Positions 15,167 through 22,513 of a stretch of 22,513 bases of DNA are shown here, piece after piece. Positions within the stretch are counted from its first letter, which is position 1. Every line of letters starts with the position of its first letter. The notes below the pieces were generated by a model, which saw only the letters and a list, made by a program, of their open reading frames with translations, made no database searches and was not told where the DNA came from. This stretch comes from Wenzhouxiangella sp. (GTDB lineage: Bacteria; Pseudomonadota; Gammaproteobacteria; Xanthomonadales; Wenzhouxiangellaceae): the NCBI GenBank assembly GCA_007135355.1, contig SLJA01000134.1, forward strand, positions 1 through 22,513, in the 5' to 3' direction. Made by a program: the position numbers and the translations under genes.

Positions 15167-16672
15167 TCAAAACCCGGGAACGGGAAGACCGAAATCTTCC
15201 AGCATCAGGCCGGCAGTGGCGCGGGCCGAGCCGACCACGCCGGGAATGCCTGCGCCCGGGTGCGTGCCGGCGCCGACCAGGTAGAGGTTGGGCAATGCGC
15301 GGTCGCGATTGTGCGGTCGAAACCAGGCCGACTGGGTCAGTACCGGTTCCACCGAAAAGGCAGAGCCCAGGTGCGAGTTCAATTCGTCACGGAACCCGAA
15401 TGGATGCAGGGTGCGACAGGTGACCAGATCTTCATTGAGGCCCGGGATGTGGTGCTTTTCCAGATAGTCGAGGATGCGCTGGCAGTACTTGGGGCCCACT
15501 TCATCCCAGTCCAGATCAGCCGTTCCCAGGTGCGGTACCGGAGACAGCACATAGTAGGCGCTGCAGCCCTCCGGCGCCAGCGAAGGGTCGGTCAGCGACG
15601 GTGCGTGCAGGTAGAGCGAGAAATCGTCGGCCAGTGTCGGAGCCTTGAAAATATCGTCGATCAGTTCCTTGTAGCGCGGTCCGAACAGCACCATGTGGTG
15701 CTTGAGGTGGGGATGAACGCGCTTCAAGCCGAAGTAAATCACGAATAATGACATGCTCCAGCTGCGTTTTTCCAGTGTTTTCTGCTGGCGGCGTCCGCGT
15801 TCATGGTGCCCGAGCAGCTTGCCGTAGGTGTGCAGGACGTCGGCATTGCTGGCCACCGCGTCGAAGTTGGCCTGGTAGCCGTCGACGGTTTTCAGACCGC
15901 TGATGCGGCCGTTCTCGGTATCGATTCTTGCCACTTCGCTGTTGAGGCGGAGGGTGCCGCCGATGTCCTCGAACAGTTTGACCATGCCGCGCACCAGCGC
16001 GCCGGTTCCGCCGCGCGCGAACCACACCCCCCACTCGCGCTCCAGGGCATGGATCAGGGTGTAGACCGAGGAGGCCTTGAACGGATGCCCGCCGACCAGC
16101 AGCGGATGGAACGAGAACGCCTGGCGCAGATGCTCGTCCTTGACGTAGCGTGCCACCTGGTTGTACACGCTGCGCCAGGCCTTGAGTTTGAACAACGCCG
16201 GGGCGACCCGGATCATCGAGCCGAAGTTGAGAAACGGCAAGTGGCCCAGTTCCAGGTAGCCTTTCTCGAAGACCGCCTGTGAGTACTCCAGGAAGCGGCG
16301 ATAGCCGTCAACATCGTCAGGGTTGCGGCGGCGGATCTGTTCTTCCAGCAGCGCCGCGTCGTTGGTGTAATCGAAGGTATCGCCATCTTCCCAGCACAGC
16401 CGGTACATGGGTTCAACCGGCAGCAGTTCAACATAATCGGACATTTTTCTGCCGGCCAGGGTGAACAGGTTTTCCAGCGCCGCCGGGTGGGTGATGACGG
16501 TTGGGCCACCGTCGAAGACAAAGCCCTGGTCTTCGTAGACATAGGCCCGTCCCCCCGGTTTGTCGCGTTTTTCCAGAATGGTGGTGTCAAATCCCGCCGC
16601 CTGCAGGCGAATGGCCAGGCTCAGGCCACCGAAACCCGAACCGATAACGGCGGCGCGTTTTTTTGTCGTCAT
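15167..16672 (-). CDS. crtI: Phytoene desaturase
   Basis: 501 residues, ATG at 16672 with GGGGAG upstream at slightly long spacing. It introduces double bonds into phytoene to give neurosporene (three steps) or lycopene (four steps); the sequence does not tell which. The N-terminal FAD dinucleotide fold AAVIGSGFGGLSLAIRLQAA (about residues 8-27) runs into the LEKRDKPGGRAY motif, followed by FDGGPTVITHP. The C-terminal CrtI signature LYLVGAGTHPGAGIPGVVGS lies about 20 residues from the end. The length fits the family. It heads a crtI-crtB pair, with a 290-base region upstream that separates it from crtC and contains a perfect 18-base palindrome. Confidence 0.96.
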   Translation of the reverse strand: MTTKKRAAVIGSGFGGLSLAIRLQAAGFDTTILEKRDKPGGRAYVYEDQGFVFDGGPTVITHPAALENLFTLAGRKMSDYVELLPVEPMYRLCWEDGDTFDYTNDAALLEEQIRRRNPDDVDGYRRFLEYSQAVFEKGYLELGHLPFLNFGSMIRVAPALFKLKAWRSVYNQVARYVKDEHLRQAFSFHPLLVGGHPFKASSVYTLIHALEREWGVWFARGGTGALVRGMVKLFEDIGGTLRLNSEVARIDTENGRISGLKTVDGYQANFDAVASNADVLHTYGKLLGHHERGRRQQKTLEKRSWSMSLFVIYFGLKRVHPHLKHHMVLFGPRYKELIDDIFKAPTLADDFSLYLHAPSLTDPSLAPEGCSAYYVLSPVPHLGTADLDWDEVGPKYCQRILDYLEKHHIPGLNEDLVTCRTLHPFGFRDELNSHLGSAFSVEPVLTQSAWFRPHNRDRALPNLYLVGAGTHPGAGIPGVVGSARATAGLMLEDFGLPVPGF

Positions 16673-16816
16673 GTTGTTCGATCGCTCCCCGCGAATGATT
16701 GGCTCCCGCCATCGGCGTTCGGCAGGCGGTTCAACCCGAATCCCACTCGCCTATTGTGCCGTAATTCGCGCCGTCAGGGCTTGGCGATTTCTTATCGTTG
16801 AACATGAACTTCAATT

Positions 16817-16834
16817 GCATCAATGGATTGATGC
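16817..16834. promoter_or_regulatory. Perfect 18-base palindrome upstream of crtI
   Basis: GCATCAATGGATTGATGC is an 8-2-8 perfect inverted repeat in the 290-base gap between crtC and crtI, 145 bases upstream of the crtI start. Its half-site order (ATCAA then TTGAT) is the reverse of a normal FNR box. It may be an operator for a dimeric regulator, or chance. The gap shows no TGT-N12-ACA site and no clear terminator for crtC. Confidence 0.4.
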
Positions 16835-16962
16835 CGGGGCGGGTCCGTTGGCCCACGCCTATCGTGCCCTGAAATCAGCATTGAGGTGGGGTGATGTGGG
16901 AGGGTGCAGGCGGCAGGTCACCGAGCCGGGCGGCCTCGAGAGGCTTGCGAGTCGGTGCCTGC

Positions 16963-17886
16963 TCAGGCCTTGCGCGGCATCCGAAAGGGCAGCATCAACT
17001 GCACCACCCGGGAAGAAAAACGCTTGAGTGACAGGCCTTCGTGGACGGCGGTGACGCGTTCGCCGAGCAGGCCGATGTCAACCAGCGAGCGGGCATAAAA
17101 CGGGGTGTCTTCCCAGGTGGCAATCACCCGGGCCGCGCCATCCTCCGATCGGGTCGGGCGCGCGATGCCCCAGCGGCTGCGCGGCAGCTTGACCCGCTCC
17201 GGACTGGGCAGCCGGGTCCAGTCTCCGCTGCGCTCGAACAGCAGGGCATGGGAGTGGTCTTGCCCGCTACGCAGTTGGGTGTCATAGAGCACAACCGGGC
17301 CCTGCTTGGTCATGGCGCGCGACCACGACCAGTGGTTGAATCCGCGCTCCAGCGCTTCGCTGCCGGCATTGTGATCAAAATAGCCGCTGCCGGACCAGTT
17401 CAGGCCCGGTTGCTCGAAATCGAGCTCAACCCGCGCCGCCGGCCAGATCGGTGACCAGTGATGCCGACCCTGGCCATCCAGGTCAAGACGCCGATGGTTG
17501 ACCGTTTGGGGTTGGACATGAATCCGCCCGCGCAACGGCCGCGGCAAGGGCACCGCCCATTCCCGTACTTCAATGGCCAGTGCGTCCTCGCTCCAGCGCA
17601 GCCTGCTGGGGCCGATATTCAGCGTATCGGCCGTGCGCGTCATGGCCGAACGCCCGCGCTCGGTCATGCACCAGCGCCCGCCGGACCCATACAGCGCCAC
17701 ATTGATGGCACAGAAATCCAGCGGATCGCCATGTCCACGGGCCCGCGCCCAGGCATAGTAGGGCGAGAACACGCTGCCGATGAACGCGATCATGGTCAGC
17801 CCGTGGCGACCGTCATCGCTGATTGCGTCCACATACCACCAGGCATAGCCATCACGGGGAACATTCAGGTCGAAGTTAGGCCTCAT
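16963..17886 (-). CDS. crtC: Carotenoid 1,2-hydratase (hydroxyneurosporene synthase)
   Basis: 307 residues. CrtC adds water across the terminal double bond of acyclic carotenes to give 1-hydroxy carotenoids, in spheroidene and spirilloxanthin synthesis. The N-terminal block GYAWWYVDAISDDGRHGLTM, followed by IAFIGSVFSPYYAWAR (residues 13-48), is diagnostic for the family. Conserved pieces such as FDHNAGSEALERGFNHWSWSR and VLYDTQLR follow. The ATG overlaps the crtD stop in ATGA (4 bases), so crtD and crtC are translationally coupled. The next gene on the same strand, crtI, begins 290 bases downstream and is probably also expressed from its own promoter. The length is at the short end of the family and nothing essential seems missing. 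Confidence 0.95.
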   Translation of the reverse strand: MRPNFDLNVPRDGYAWWYVDAISDDGRHGLTMIAFIGSVFSPYYAWARARGHGDPLDFCAINVALYGSGGRWCMTERGRSAMTRTADTLNIGPSRLRWSEDALAIEVREWAVPLPRPLRGRIHVQPQTVNHRRLDLDGQGRHHWSPIWPAARVELDFEQPGLNWSGSGYFDHNAGSEALERGFNHWSWSRAMTKQGPVVLYDTQLRSGQDHSHALLFERSGDWTRLPSPERVKLPRSRWGIARPTRSEDGAARVIATWEDTPFYARSLVDIGLLGERVTAVHEGLSLKRFSSRVVQLMLPFRMPRKA

Positions 17887-19394
17887 TGCGCTGCATCCAG
17901 TCCCAGATCAGCGGCAACCGCGGCGGCGGCCAGGCGCCCGGACAGGGCCACCATGGGAACACCAGGTCCCGGGTGTACGCTGCCGCCGGCCAGGTACAGT
18001 CCGGGCAGGCGGCTGCGCGCGCCGGGGCGGCTGAAAGAAGCCCGCCAGCCATGCGGCGCGGCGCCGTACAGTGCGCCGCCGGTGCCGGGAAAGCGGCGTT
18101 CAAAGTCGGTCGGCGTTGTCGCCACCAAATGCCGCGCGTCGACATCGACCGCCAACCCGCAGGCCCGCAGCAACTCAAACGCAGCGGTCTGCTGCCGCTT
18201 GACGCTGTCGGCCGCAAACCCGTCATGGTCACCACTGGCCGGGGCGTTGGTAATCAGGAACAGGCGTTCCGGTGCGCCGGGCCGGGTATCGCCCAGGCCA
18301 CGGTCCTGCGCGCAGACGTAGACGGCTGGACGCGACGGCAGGCGGCGGTGGTGAAAGATATCGACGAATTCACGCGGATAGTCGTCAGGGAAAAATACGT
18401 TGTGGTGGCCCAGTTCGCGGCCGGCGGTTATGGCTACAAGCGAGAAGGTCAGCGCCGACAGCGAACGTCTGGCGCTATCCGGGCGTGGCACGGCCGCCGC
18501 GGCTTCGGGCCCCAGCAGGCCGCTGCCAATGGCGGCAACGTCGGTGTTGGCGATGACGACATCGGCACGGCATGAGGTGCCGTCCGCCAACTGGACGCCC
18601 ACCGCGCGTCCGGCCTGGACGGTAACTTTGCTGACGGCCGTATCGTAGCGAACACACCCTCCCTTGCGTTGCAGCAGTTCGGCGAGGGCTTCGGCCAGGC
18701 GTTGCATGCCGCCTTCGACCTGCCAGACGCCCACCTGTTCGACATGCGCAATCAGCATCAGCGTGGCCGGTGCTTGCAGGGGACTGGCGCCGCAATAGGT
18801 GGCGTAGCGGCCGAACAGCGACTGCAGGCGATGATCCTGAAAGTGTCTGCCCAGCTCGCGCCATAGCGACCGGAATGGCTGAATGCGCCATAGATCCAGC
18901 AGGCCGCGCACACCCACGGCGGCGACCAAGGCCCACGGACTGGGTCGCTGGCTGCGCATGAATGGCCGGTCAAGGGTTTTGAATACCTGCTGCGCGCGCC
19001 GGCAGAAGGCGCGGTAGCGTTGGGCTTCGGCCACGCCGGCAAACGACGCGATCGCCGCGACCGACGGCTCGAGTTCGGCAAACAGATCGAGCTGTGAGCC
19101 GTCACGCCAGAAGTGTCGCGCGAGCAAGTCGGCGGGTCGGATGCTCAGGTAGTCTTCGAGTCGACTGCCGGCATCGGCAAACAGTTGCTCGAACACCCAG
19201 GGCATGGTGAATACGGTGGGGCCGGAGTCGATTGCATGGCCCTGGACATCGACTTCGCGCATCTTGCCGCCGGGCCGGGCCGCATGCTCGAACACGCTGA
19301 CCTTCAAGCCGCGGCTGGCCAGGTCCAGCGCGCTGGTCAGGCCGCCGATGCCGGCGCCAATGATGACGGCATGCTTTTTGCCTGAGTTGATCAA
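17883..19394 (-). CDS. crtD: 1-hydroxycarotenoid 3,4-desaturase (methoxyneurosporene dehydrogenase)
   Basis: About 503 residues from a TTG at 19394, preceded by AAGAGG; the frame is open to a GTG at 19508, which would add 38 residues without obvious conservation. CrtD desaturates the C3-C4 bond of hydroxylated carotenoids. The FAD-binding GxGxxG motif is HAVIIGAGIGGLTSALDLAS (from about residue 8), followed by FEHAARPGGKM and IDSGPTVFTMPWVFE. The C-terminus LYLAGGSVHPGPGVPMVALS matches the CrtI/CrtD family end. It is distinguished from crtI by position (directly before crtC, divergent from crtE) and by a different central region. The starting codon is uncertain. Confidence 0.92.
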   Translation of the reverse strand: MINSGKKHAVIIGAGIGGLTSALDLASRGLKVSVFEHAARPGGKMREVDVQGHAIDSGPTVFTMPWVFEQLFADAGSRLEDYLSIRPADLLARHFWRDGSQLDLFAELEPSVAAIASFAGVAEAQRYRAFCRRAQQVFKTLDRPFMRSQRPSPWALVAAVGVRGLLDLWRIQPFRSLWRELGRHFQDHRLQSLFGRYATYCGASPLQAPATLMLIAHVEQVGVWQVEGGMQRLAEALAELLQRKGGCVRYDTAVSKVTVQAGRAVGVQLADGTSCRADVVIANTDVAAIGSGLLGPEAAAAVPRPDSARRSLSALTFSLVAITAGRELGHHNVFFPDDYPREFVDIFHHRRLPSRPAVYVCAQDRGLGDTRPGAPERLFLITNAPASGDHDGFAADSVKRQQTAAFELLRACGLAVDVDARHLVATTPTDFERRFPGTGGALYGAAPHGWRASFSRPGARSRLPGLYLAGGSVHPGPGVPMVALSGRLAAAAVAADLGLDAAQ

Positions 19395-19584
19395 CGTGCG
19401 TATGGCCTCTTGCAAGCCGCGACAGTGCCGCGGTCGATTGGCGGCCGCCGACCAGCCGGTTTGCGGCACAATGAAAGGGTTTTTTGACCCATCGCAAAAC
19501 CCAGGCACAGTCTAACTGACAAACTCAAATGGCCTGTGCATGCGCGGTCGGCGGAAATCCGCACAAAAAGGGCAGATCAAGATC

Positions 19585-19593
19585 AGGAGGTGA
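19585..19593 (+). promoter_or_regulatory. Strong ribosome binding site for crtE
   Basis: AGGAGGTGA lies 4 bases before ATG at 19598. It fixes the crtE start there, although the frame is open to an upstream ATG at 19529 that would add 23 residues unlike the family. Confidence 0.75.
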
Positions 19594-19597
19594 AGGG

Positions 19598-20467
19598 ATG
19601 GGTGTTGCAGAACGGATTGAACAGGCCTTGATGAAACATCTCCAGGCGGTGCGCGGTTCCTCCTGTGCGCCGGGTCTGGACCAGGCGGTGCAGTACGCCG
19701 TTTTTCCGGGCGGCGCCCGGGTCAGGCCGAAAATCTGTCTGGCCGTGGCCGATGCCTGTGGTGAAGACCAGCCGGCGGTCACCGATGCCGCCGCGGCCGC
19801 AATCGAGTTCCTGCACTGTGCCTCGCTGGTTCATGACGATTTGCCCTGTTTCGACGATTCGCCGCTGCGTCGTGGTCGTCCTTCCGTACACCAGGCGTTT
19901 GGTGAGCCGCTGGCGGTGCTGGCCGGTGACGCGCTGATCGTGCTGGCGTTCCAGACCCTGGTTGCGGGCACGCGCCAGGCGCCGGAGCGGCTTGCATCCT
20001 TGATCGAGATCGTCAGTGGCTCGGTGGGTCTGCCGGCCGGAATCGTGGCCGGACAGGCCTGGGAATGCGAGTCCGATGTCAACCTGGCCGATTACCAGCA
20101 GTCCAAAACCGGTTCGCTGTTTGCCGCGGCAACGGCGGCTGGCGCGGCCGCGGCCGGTGTCAATGCCGGGCCATGGCGAACGCTGGGTGAACGGATCGGC
20201 AGCGCCTACCAGGTGGTCGATGACATTCTCGATGTGGCCGGTGACGAGGCCTCACTGGGCAAGCCCATGCATCAGGACGAGGCGCGCGGCCATCCCAGTT
20301 CGGTGCGTGAGCTGGGACTTGAAGGTGCGCGCAAACACTTCGAAAGCATCATGGCCGGCGTGGTTGCGACCATTCCGCCGTGTGCCGGAGCGGATCGGCT
20401 GGAAGCGCGCATCATGGAAGAGGCGAGTCGCTTCCTTCCGGCGGCGCTGGCCGACAACGCGGCCTGA
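19598..20467 (+). CDS. crtE: Geranylgeranyl diphosphate synthase
   Basis: 289 residues. It extends farnesyl diphosphate to geranylgeranyl diphosphate, used for carotenoids and for the tail of bacteriochlorophyll. The start is set by AGGAGGTGA just upstream. The first Asp-rich motif with four intervening residues, LVHDDLPCFDDSPLRRGRP (about 77-95), and the second, YQVVDDILDVAGD, are both intact, as in bacterial type FPP/GGPP synthases. The segment FPGGARVRP corresponds to the usual GGKRLRP pyrophosphate-binding block, with Ala and Val in place of Lys and Leu. It is divergent from crtD across about 200 bases and is followed 6 bases later by crtF. From context GGPP rather than FPP is the product. 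Confidence 0.93.
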   Translation: MGVAERIEQALMKHLQAVRGSSCAPGLDQAVQYAVFPGGARVRPKICLAVADACGEDQPAVTDAAAAAIEFLHCASLVHDDLPCFDDSPLRRGRPSVHQAFGEPLAVLAGDALIVLAFQTLVAGTRQAPERLASLIEIVSGSVGLPAGIVAGQAWECESDVNLADYQQSKTGSLFAAATAAGAAAAGVNAGPWRTLGERIGSAYQVVDDILDVAGDEASLGKPMHQDEARGHPSSVRELGLEGARKHFESIMAGVVATIPPCAGADRLEARIMEEASRFLPAALADNAA

Positions 20468-20473
20468 GCCGGT

Positions 20474-21652
20474 GTGCATTTCGCCGTTGACGGCCCGGGG
20501 TCGTCATTGAACGCGCGCTGGAAGACCTGGGGCTGGTTTGCTGCCCTGTTGCAGTGGCGGGACCGGCTGCTCGGCGATCCCAACTTCCAGCGCCGGGCTT
20601 TGCGCGTCCCCGTGGTGCGCTGGATTGCGCGTCGGCGCATGCGTGCGCTGTTTGATCTGTGCAGCGGTTTCGTCTATTCGCAAGTGCTGCTGGCCTGCAC
20701 GCGCCTGGGCCTGTTGCAGATTCTGGCGCGCTCTCCCCACAGCGCGGCCGAGTTGGCCGAAATCCTACAGTTGCCGCGGGCCTCGCTGGAGCGGCTGCTG
20801 GAAGCCGCCGAGTCCCTGCAGCTGGTCGAGACCCGGGATCGTGGACGCATTGGCCTGGGGACGCTGGGCGTGGCCTTGCTCGGCAATCCTTCGGTGGGCA
20901 TGATGATCGAGCATCACAGCGCGTTTTATGCCGACCTGAGTGATCCATTGGCGCTGATGCGGGGCGAGCTGGATGGCACGGAGCTTGGGCGCTTCTGGGC
21001 TTACTCGCAAACCAGCAGCCCGGCCTCGCTCGGACCCGAGCAGGTCTGTGACTACAGCCGGCTCATGGCCGCGTCACAGCAGTTAATTGCCGAGCAGGTG
21101 TTGGCGGCCTATCCCTTGCGCCGGCATGCCCGGCTGCTAGATGTCGGTGGCGGCGAGGGCGCCTTTGCCGCCGCTGCGATGCGCGCAGCGCCGCATCTGA
21201 GCGCGTGTGTTTTTGATTTGCCACCGGTGTGCGCTCGCGCGCTCGCCCGGTTTGACCGCGAAGGCCTGGGCGACCGCGCCGGCACCTGTGGCGGTGACTT
21301 TCTCAATGACCCGCTGCCGATGGGTTTTGATCTGATCTCGCTGGTGCGCGTATTGCACGACCAGGATGATGAGCAGGCCCTGGAACTGCTGCGTTCGGTG
21401 CGCCGGTCGCTGGGCTCGCGCGGAGTGATCCTGATCGCCGAACCGATGCTGGATACCCGGGGTGCCGAGCCGGTCGGGGCAGCTTACTTCGGCTTCTATC
21501 TGATGGCCATGGGGCAGGGCCGGGCGCGCCCGGCCGCGGAGATTCGATCGATGCTCGAAAGCGCCGGCTTCACCGCGGTAAAGTCTCACCGAACAGCGGC
21601 GCCGCTGCTGGTCCGCGTGCTCAGCGCCAGGCCGGGCACGGACGCCGGATGA
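20474..21652 (+). CDS. crtF: Hydroxyneurosporene / demethylspheroidene O-methyltransferase
   Basis: 392 residues from a GTG at 20474, six bases after the crtE stop. CrtF transfers a methyl group from SAM to the 1-hydroxyl of acyclic carotenoids. The first half has the winged-helix dimerisation region of plant-like O-methyltransferases (SAAELAEILQLPRASLERLL). The second half has the SAM site ARLLDVGGGEGAFAAAAM (about residues 218-235) and the LVRVLHDQDDEQALELLRSV block with the catalytic His-Asp region. N-terminal motifs such as RWKTWGWFAALLQWRDRLL, NFQRRALRVP and LFDLCSGFVYSQVLLAC are typical of CrtF. Operon with crtE; a separate promoter for bchC begins three bases after its stop codon. Confidence 0.94.
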   Translation: MHFAVDGPGSSLNARWKTWGWFAALLQWRDRLLGDPNFQRRALRVPVVRWIARRRMRALFDLCSGFVYSQVLLACTRLGLLQILARSPHSAAELAEILQLPRASLERLLEAAESLQLVETRDRGRIGLGTLGVALLGNPSVGMMIEHHSAFYADLSDPLALMRGELDGTELGRFWAYSQTSSPASLGPEQVCDYSRLMAASQQLIAEQVLAAYPLRRHARLLDVGGGEGAFAAAAMRAAPHLSACVFDLPPVCARALARFDREGLGDRAGTCGGDFLNDPLPMGFDLISLVRVLHDQDDEQALELLRSVRRSLGSRGVILIAEPMLDTRGAEPVGAAYFGFYLMAMGQGRARPAAEIRSMLESAGFTAVKSHRTAAPLLVRVLSARPGTDAG

Positions 21653-21654
21653 GC

Positions 21655-21682
21655 TTGACAAAAGCCGGGCTGCTTGTATGGT
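21655..21682 (+). promoter_or_regulatory. Sigma-70-like promoter upstream of bchC
   Basis: TTGACA (21655-21660) and TATGGT (21677-21682) are separated by 16 bases. The -35 element is a perfect consensus match; the -10 is fair and the spacer is one base short of optimal. It lies about 90-120 bases before the bchC start and right after the crtF stop, so bchC and its downstream genes can be transcribed independently of crtEF, as in other purple bacteria. Confidence 0.6.
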
Positions 21683-21773
21683 GATTGCTGGTGCAAGGGG
21701 CCGCGTGGATGAGTGTCTGGAGCCACGGAATGGATGAGCGGCTGCAAACCGAATCGTTGTTGTCTGGTGCCGG

Positions 21774-22513
21774 GTGAGTGATCTGACCGCCCTCGCTGTG
21801 GTCGTTGCGGCACCCGAGCGCCTCGAGCTCAGGCAACTGCGCCTGGATGCCCCGGGGCCTGAGGATGTCGTGGTCGATATCGACTTCAGCGGTATCAGCA
21901 CGGGAACCGAGCGGCTGCTCTGGACCGGCGCCATGCCACCGTTTCCCGGCATGGGGTATCCCCTGGTGCCCGGCTATGAATCCGTCGGCCGGATCGTGGT
22001 CAGCGGGTCGCATAGTGACCGGCGGCCGGGCGAGCGGGTGTTTGTGCCTGGGGCGCGCTGCTACGGCGAGGTGCATGGATTGTTCGGCGGTGCCGCATCG
22101 CGCGTGGTTGTGCCGGCGGCGCGGCTGGTGCCGATCGACGAGGCGCTCGAGGAGCAGGGCGTGCTGCTGGCCCTGGCCGCGACCGCCTATCATGCCATGC
22201 AGGCGCCAGAAGGCGGCTTGCGCCTGCCGGAGCTGATTGTCGGCCATGGGGTGCTGGGGCGCTTGCTGGCCCGTCTTGCGCTGGCGCTGGGGCAGCAGCC
22301 GGTGGTCTGGGAAAACGATCCGCAACGCTGTGGGGGTGCCGAGGGTTATGCCATCACCCGTGCAGACGAGGACGGGCGCGTGGATTACTCCGTCATCTGT
22401 GATGTCAGCGGTGCCGGCGGTTTGCTGGATACACTGATCGCGCGCCTGGCGCGTGGCGGCGAGGTGGTACTGGCCGGCTTCTACACCCAGCCGCTGCAGT
22501 TTTCCTTCCCGCC
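21774..22513 (+). CDS. bchC: 3-hydroxyethyl bacteriochlorophyllide a dehydrogenase (3' end outside window)
   Basis: The frame runs from a GTG at 21774 to the window end, about 246 codons of a family of roughly 310. BchC oxidises the C3 hydroxyethyl group to acetyl in bacteriochlorophyll a synthesis. The block ISTGTERLLWTGAMPPFPGM (residues 41-60), followed by GYPLVPGYESVG, is diagnostic. The nucleotide-binding loop GHGVLG (157-162) is the Rossmann signature of this zinc-free-looking medium-chain dehydrogenase relative. A stop lies upstream in frame (21735-21737), and the GTG gives an N-terminus that aligns with the family start (ALAVVVAAPERLELRQL). No strong ribosome binding site is seen. It normally heads bchC-bchX-bchY-bchZ, which would lie to the right. 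Confidence 0.95.
   Translation, partial: MSDLTALAVVVAAPERLELRQLRLDAPGPEDVVVDIDFSGISTGTERLLWTGAMPPFPGMGYPLVPGYESVGRIVVSGSHSDRRPGERVFVPGARCYGEVHGLFGGAASRVVVPAARLVPIDEALEEQGVLLALAATAYHAMQAPEGGLRLPELIVGHGVLGRLLARLALALGQQPVVWENDPQRCGGAEGYAITRADEDGRVDYSVICDVSGAGGLLDTLIARLARGGEVVLAGFYTQPLQFSFP

Noticed and set aside
14536..15423. Long plus-strand open frame of about 295 codons antisense to crtB and the end of crtI
   Set aside because: It runs opposite two clear carotenoid genes. High-GC coding regions routinely leave such open antisense frames, and the translation has no recognisable domain.
19394..19598. Search for a CrtJ/PpsR-type TGT-N12-ACA site between crtD and crtE
   Set aside because: I checked each TGT in this gap by eye, and also in the crtC-crtI, crtF-bchC and pucC upstream gaps. 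None has ACA at the right distance.
21621..22325. Minus-strand open frame of about 234 codons over bchC
   Set aside because: It is antisense to a diagnostic bchC sequence, its translation is rich in Arg, His and Gln without a fold-like pattern, and it crosses the bchC promoter region.

Overview
The window is from an anoxygenic phototrophic proteobacterium. The right-hand 11 kb carries one flank of a photosynthesis gene cluster: a PucC/LhaA-type transporter gene, crtI-crtB, crtD-crtC, crtE-crtF and the first four fifths of bchC. The order crtI-crtB / crtC-crtD / crtE-crtF / bchC is the classical purple-bacterial one. It implies an acyclic, methoxylated carotenoid (spheroidene or spirilloxanthin type) alongside bacteriochlorophyll a. 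No tspO/crtK or crtA lies between these genes. I cannot fix the taxon from the sequence; I lean to a gammaproteobacterium, with low confidence.

Layout from left to right. Positions 1-975 (+) hold the C-terminal part of a multi-pass membrane LuxR-type regulator. Positions 1040-4163 (-) hold what looks like one ancestral exported protein of about 1,040 codons (signal peptide, TPR-like helices, a cysteine cluster and a C-terminal PPC domain). It is now split by a frameshift at a run of six identical bases and by one in-frame TAA. Positions 4564-5151 (-) encode an unrecognised 195-residue protein with a very strong ribosome binding site. Positions 5489-5870 hold fossil pieces of two unrelated transposases, IS3-family and ISL3-family. 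Positions 5934-10845 (-) hold a possible three-gene envelope set: a membrane-anchored coiled-coil protein, an RND/MMPL-type permease and a large secreted protein.

The photosynthesis side then begins. A SAM-dependent methyltransferase lies downstream of pucC on the minus strand, with a perfect FNR-type box (TTGAT-N4-ATCAA) just upstream of pucC. A small membrane protein of unknown function (+) follows and converges on crtB over a long hairpin. crtD-crtC and crtI-crtB read leftward. crtE-crtF read rightward from the crtD/crtE divergent region. bchC has its own good sigma-70-like promoter just after the crtF stop.

How the genes work together: CrtE makes geranylgeranyl diphosphate and CrtB makes phytoene. 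CrtI desaturates phytoene, and CrtC, CrtD and CrtF hydrate, desaturate and methylate the ends. BchC acts late in bacteriochlorophyll a synthesis, and PucC-type proteins help assemble light-harvesting complexes. The FNR box suggests oxygen control of pucC. The left third, with its broken gene and transposon debris, looks like an accessory region next to the cluster. By eye I found no TGT-N12-ACA (CrtJ/PpsR-type) site in the intergenic regions of the cluster.
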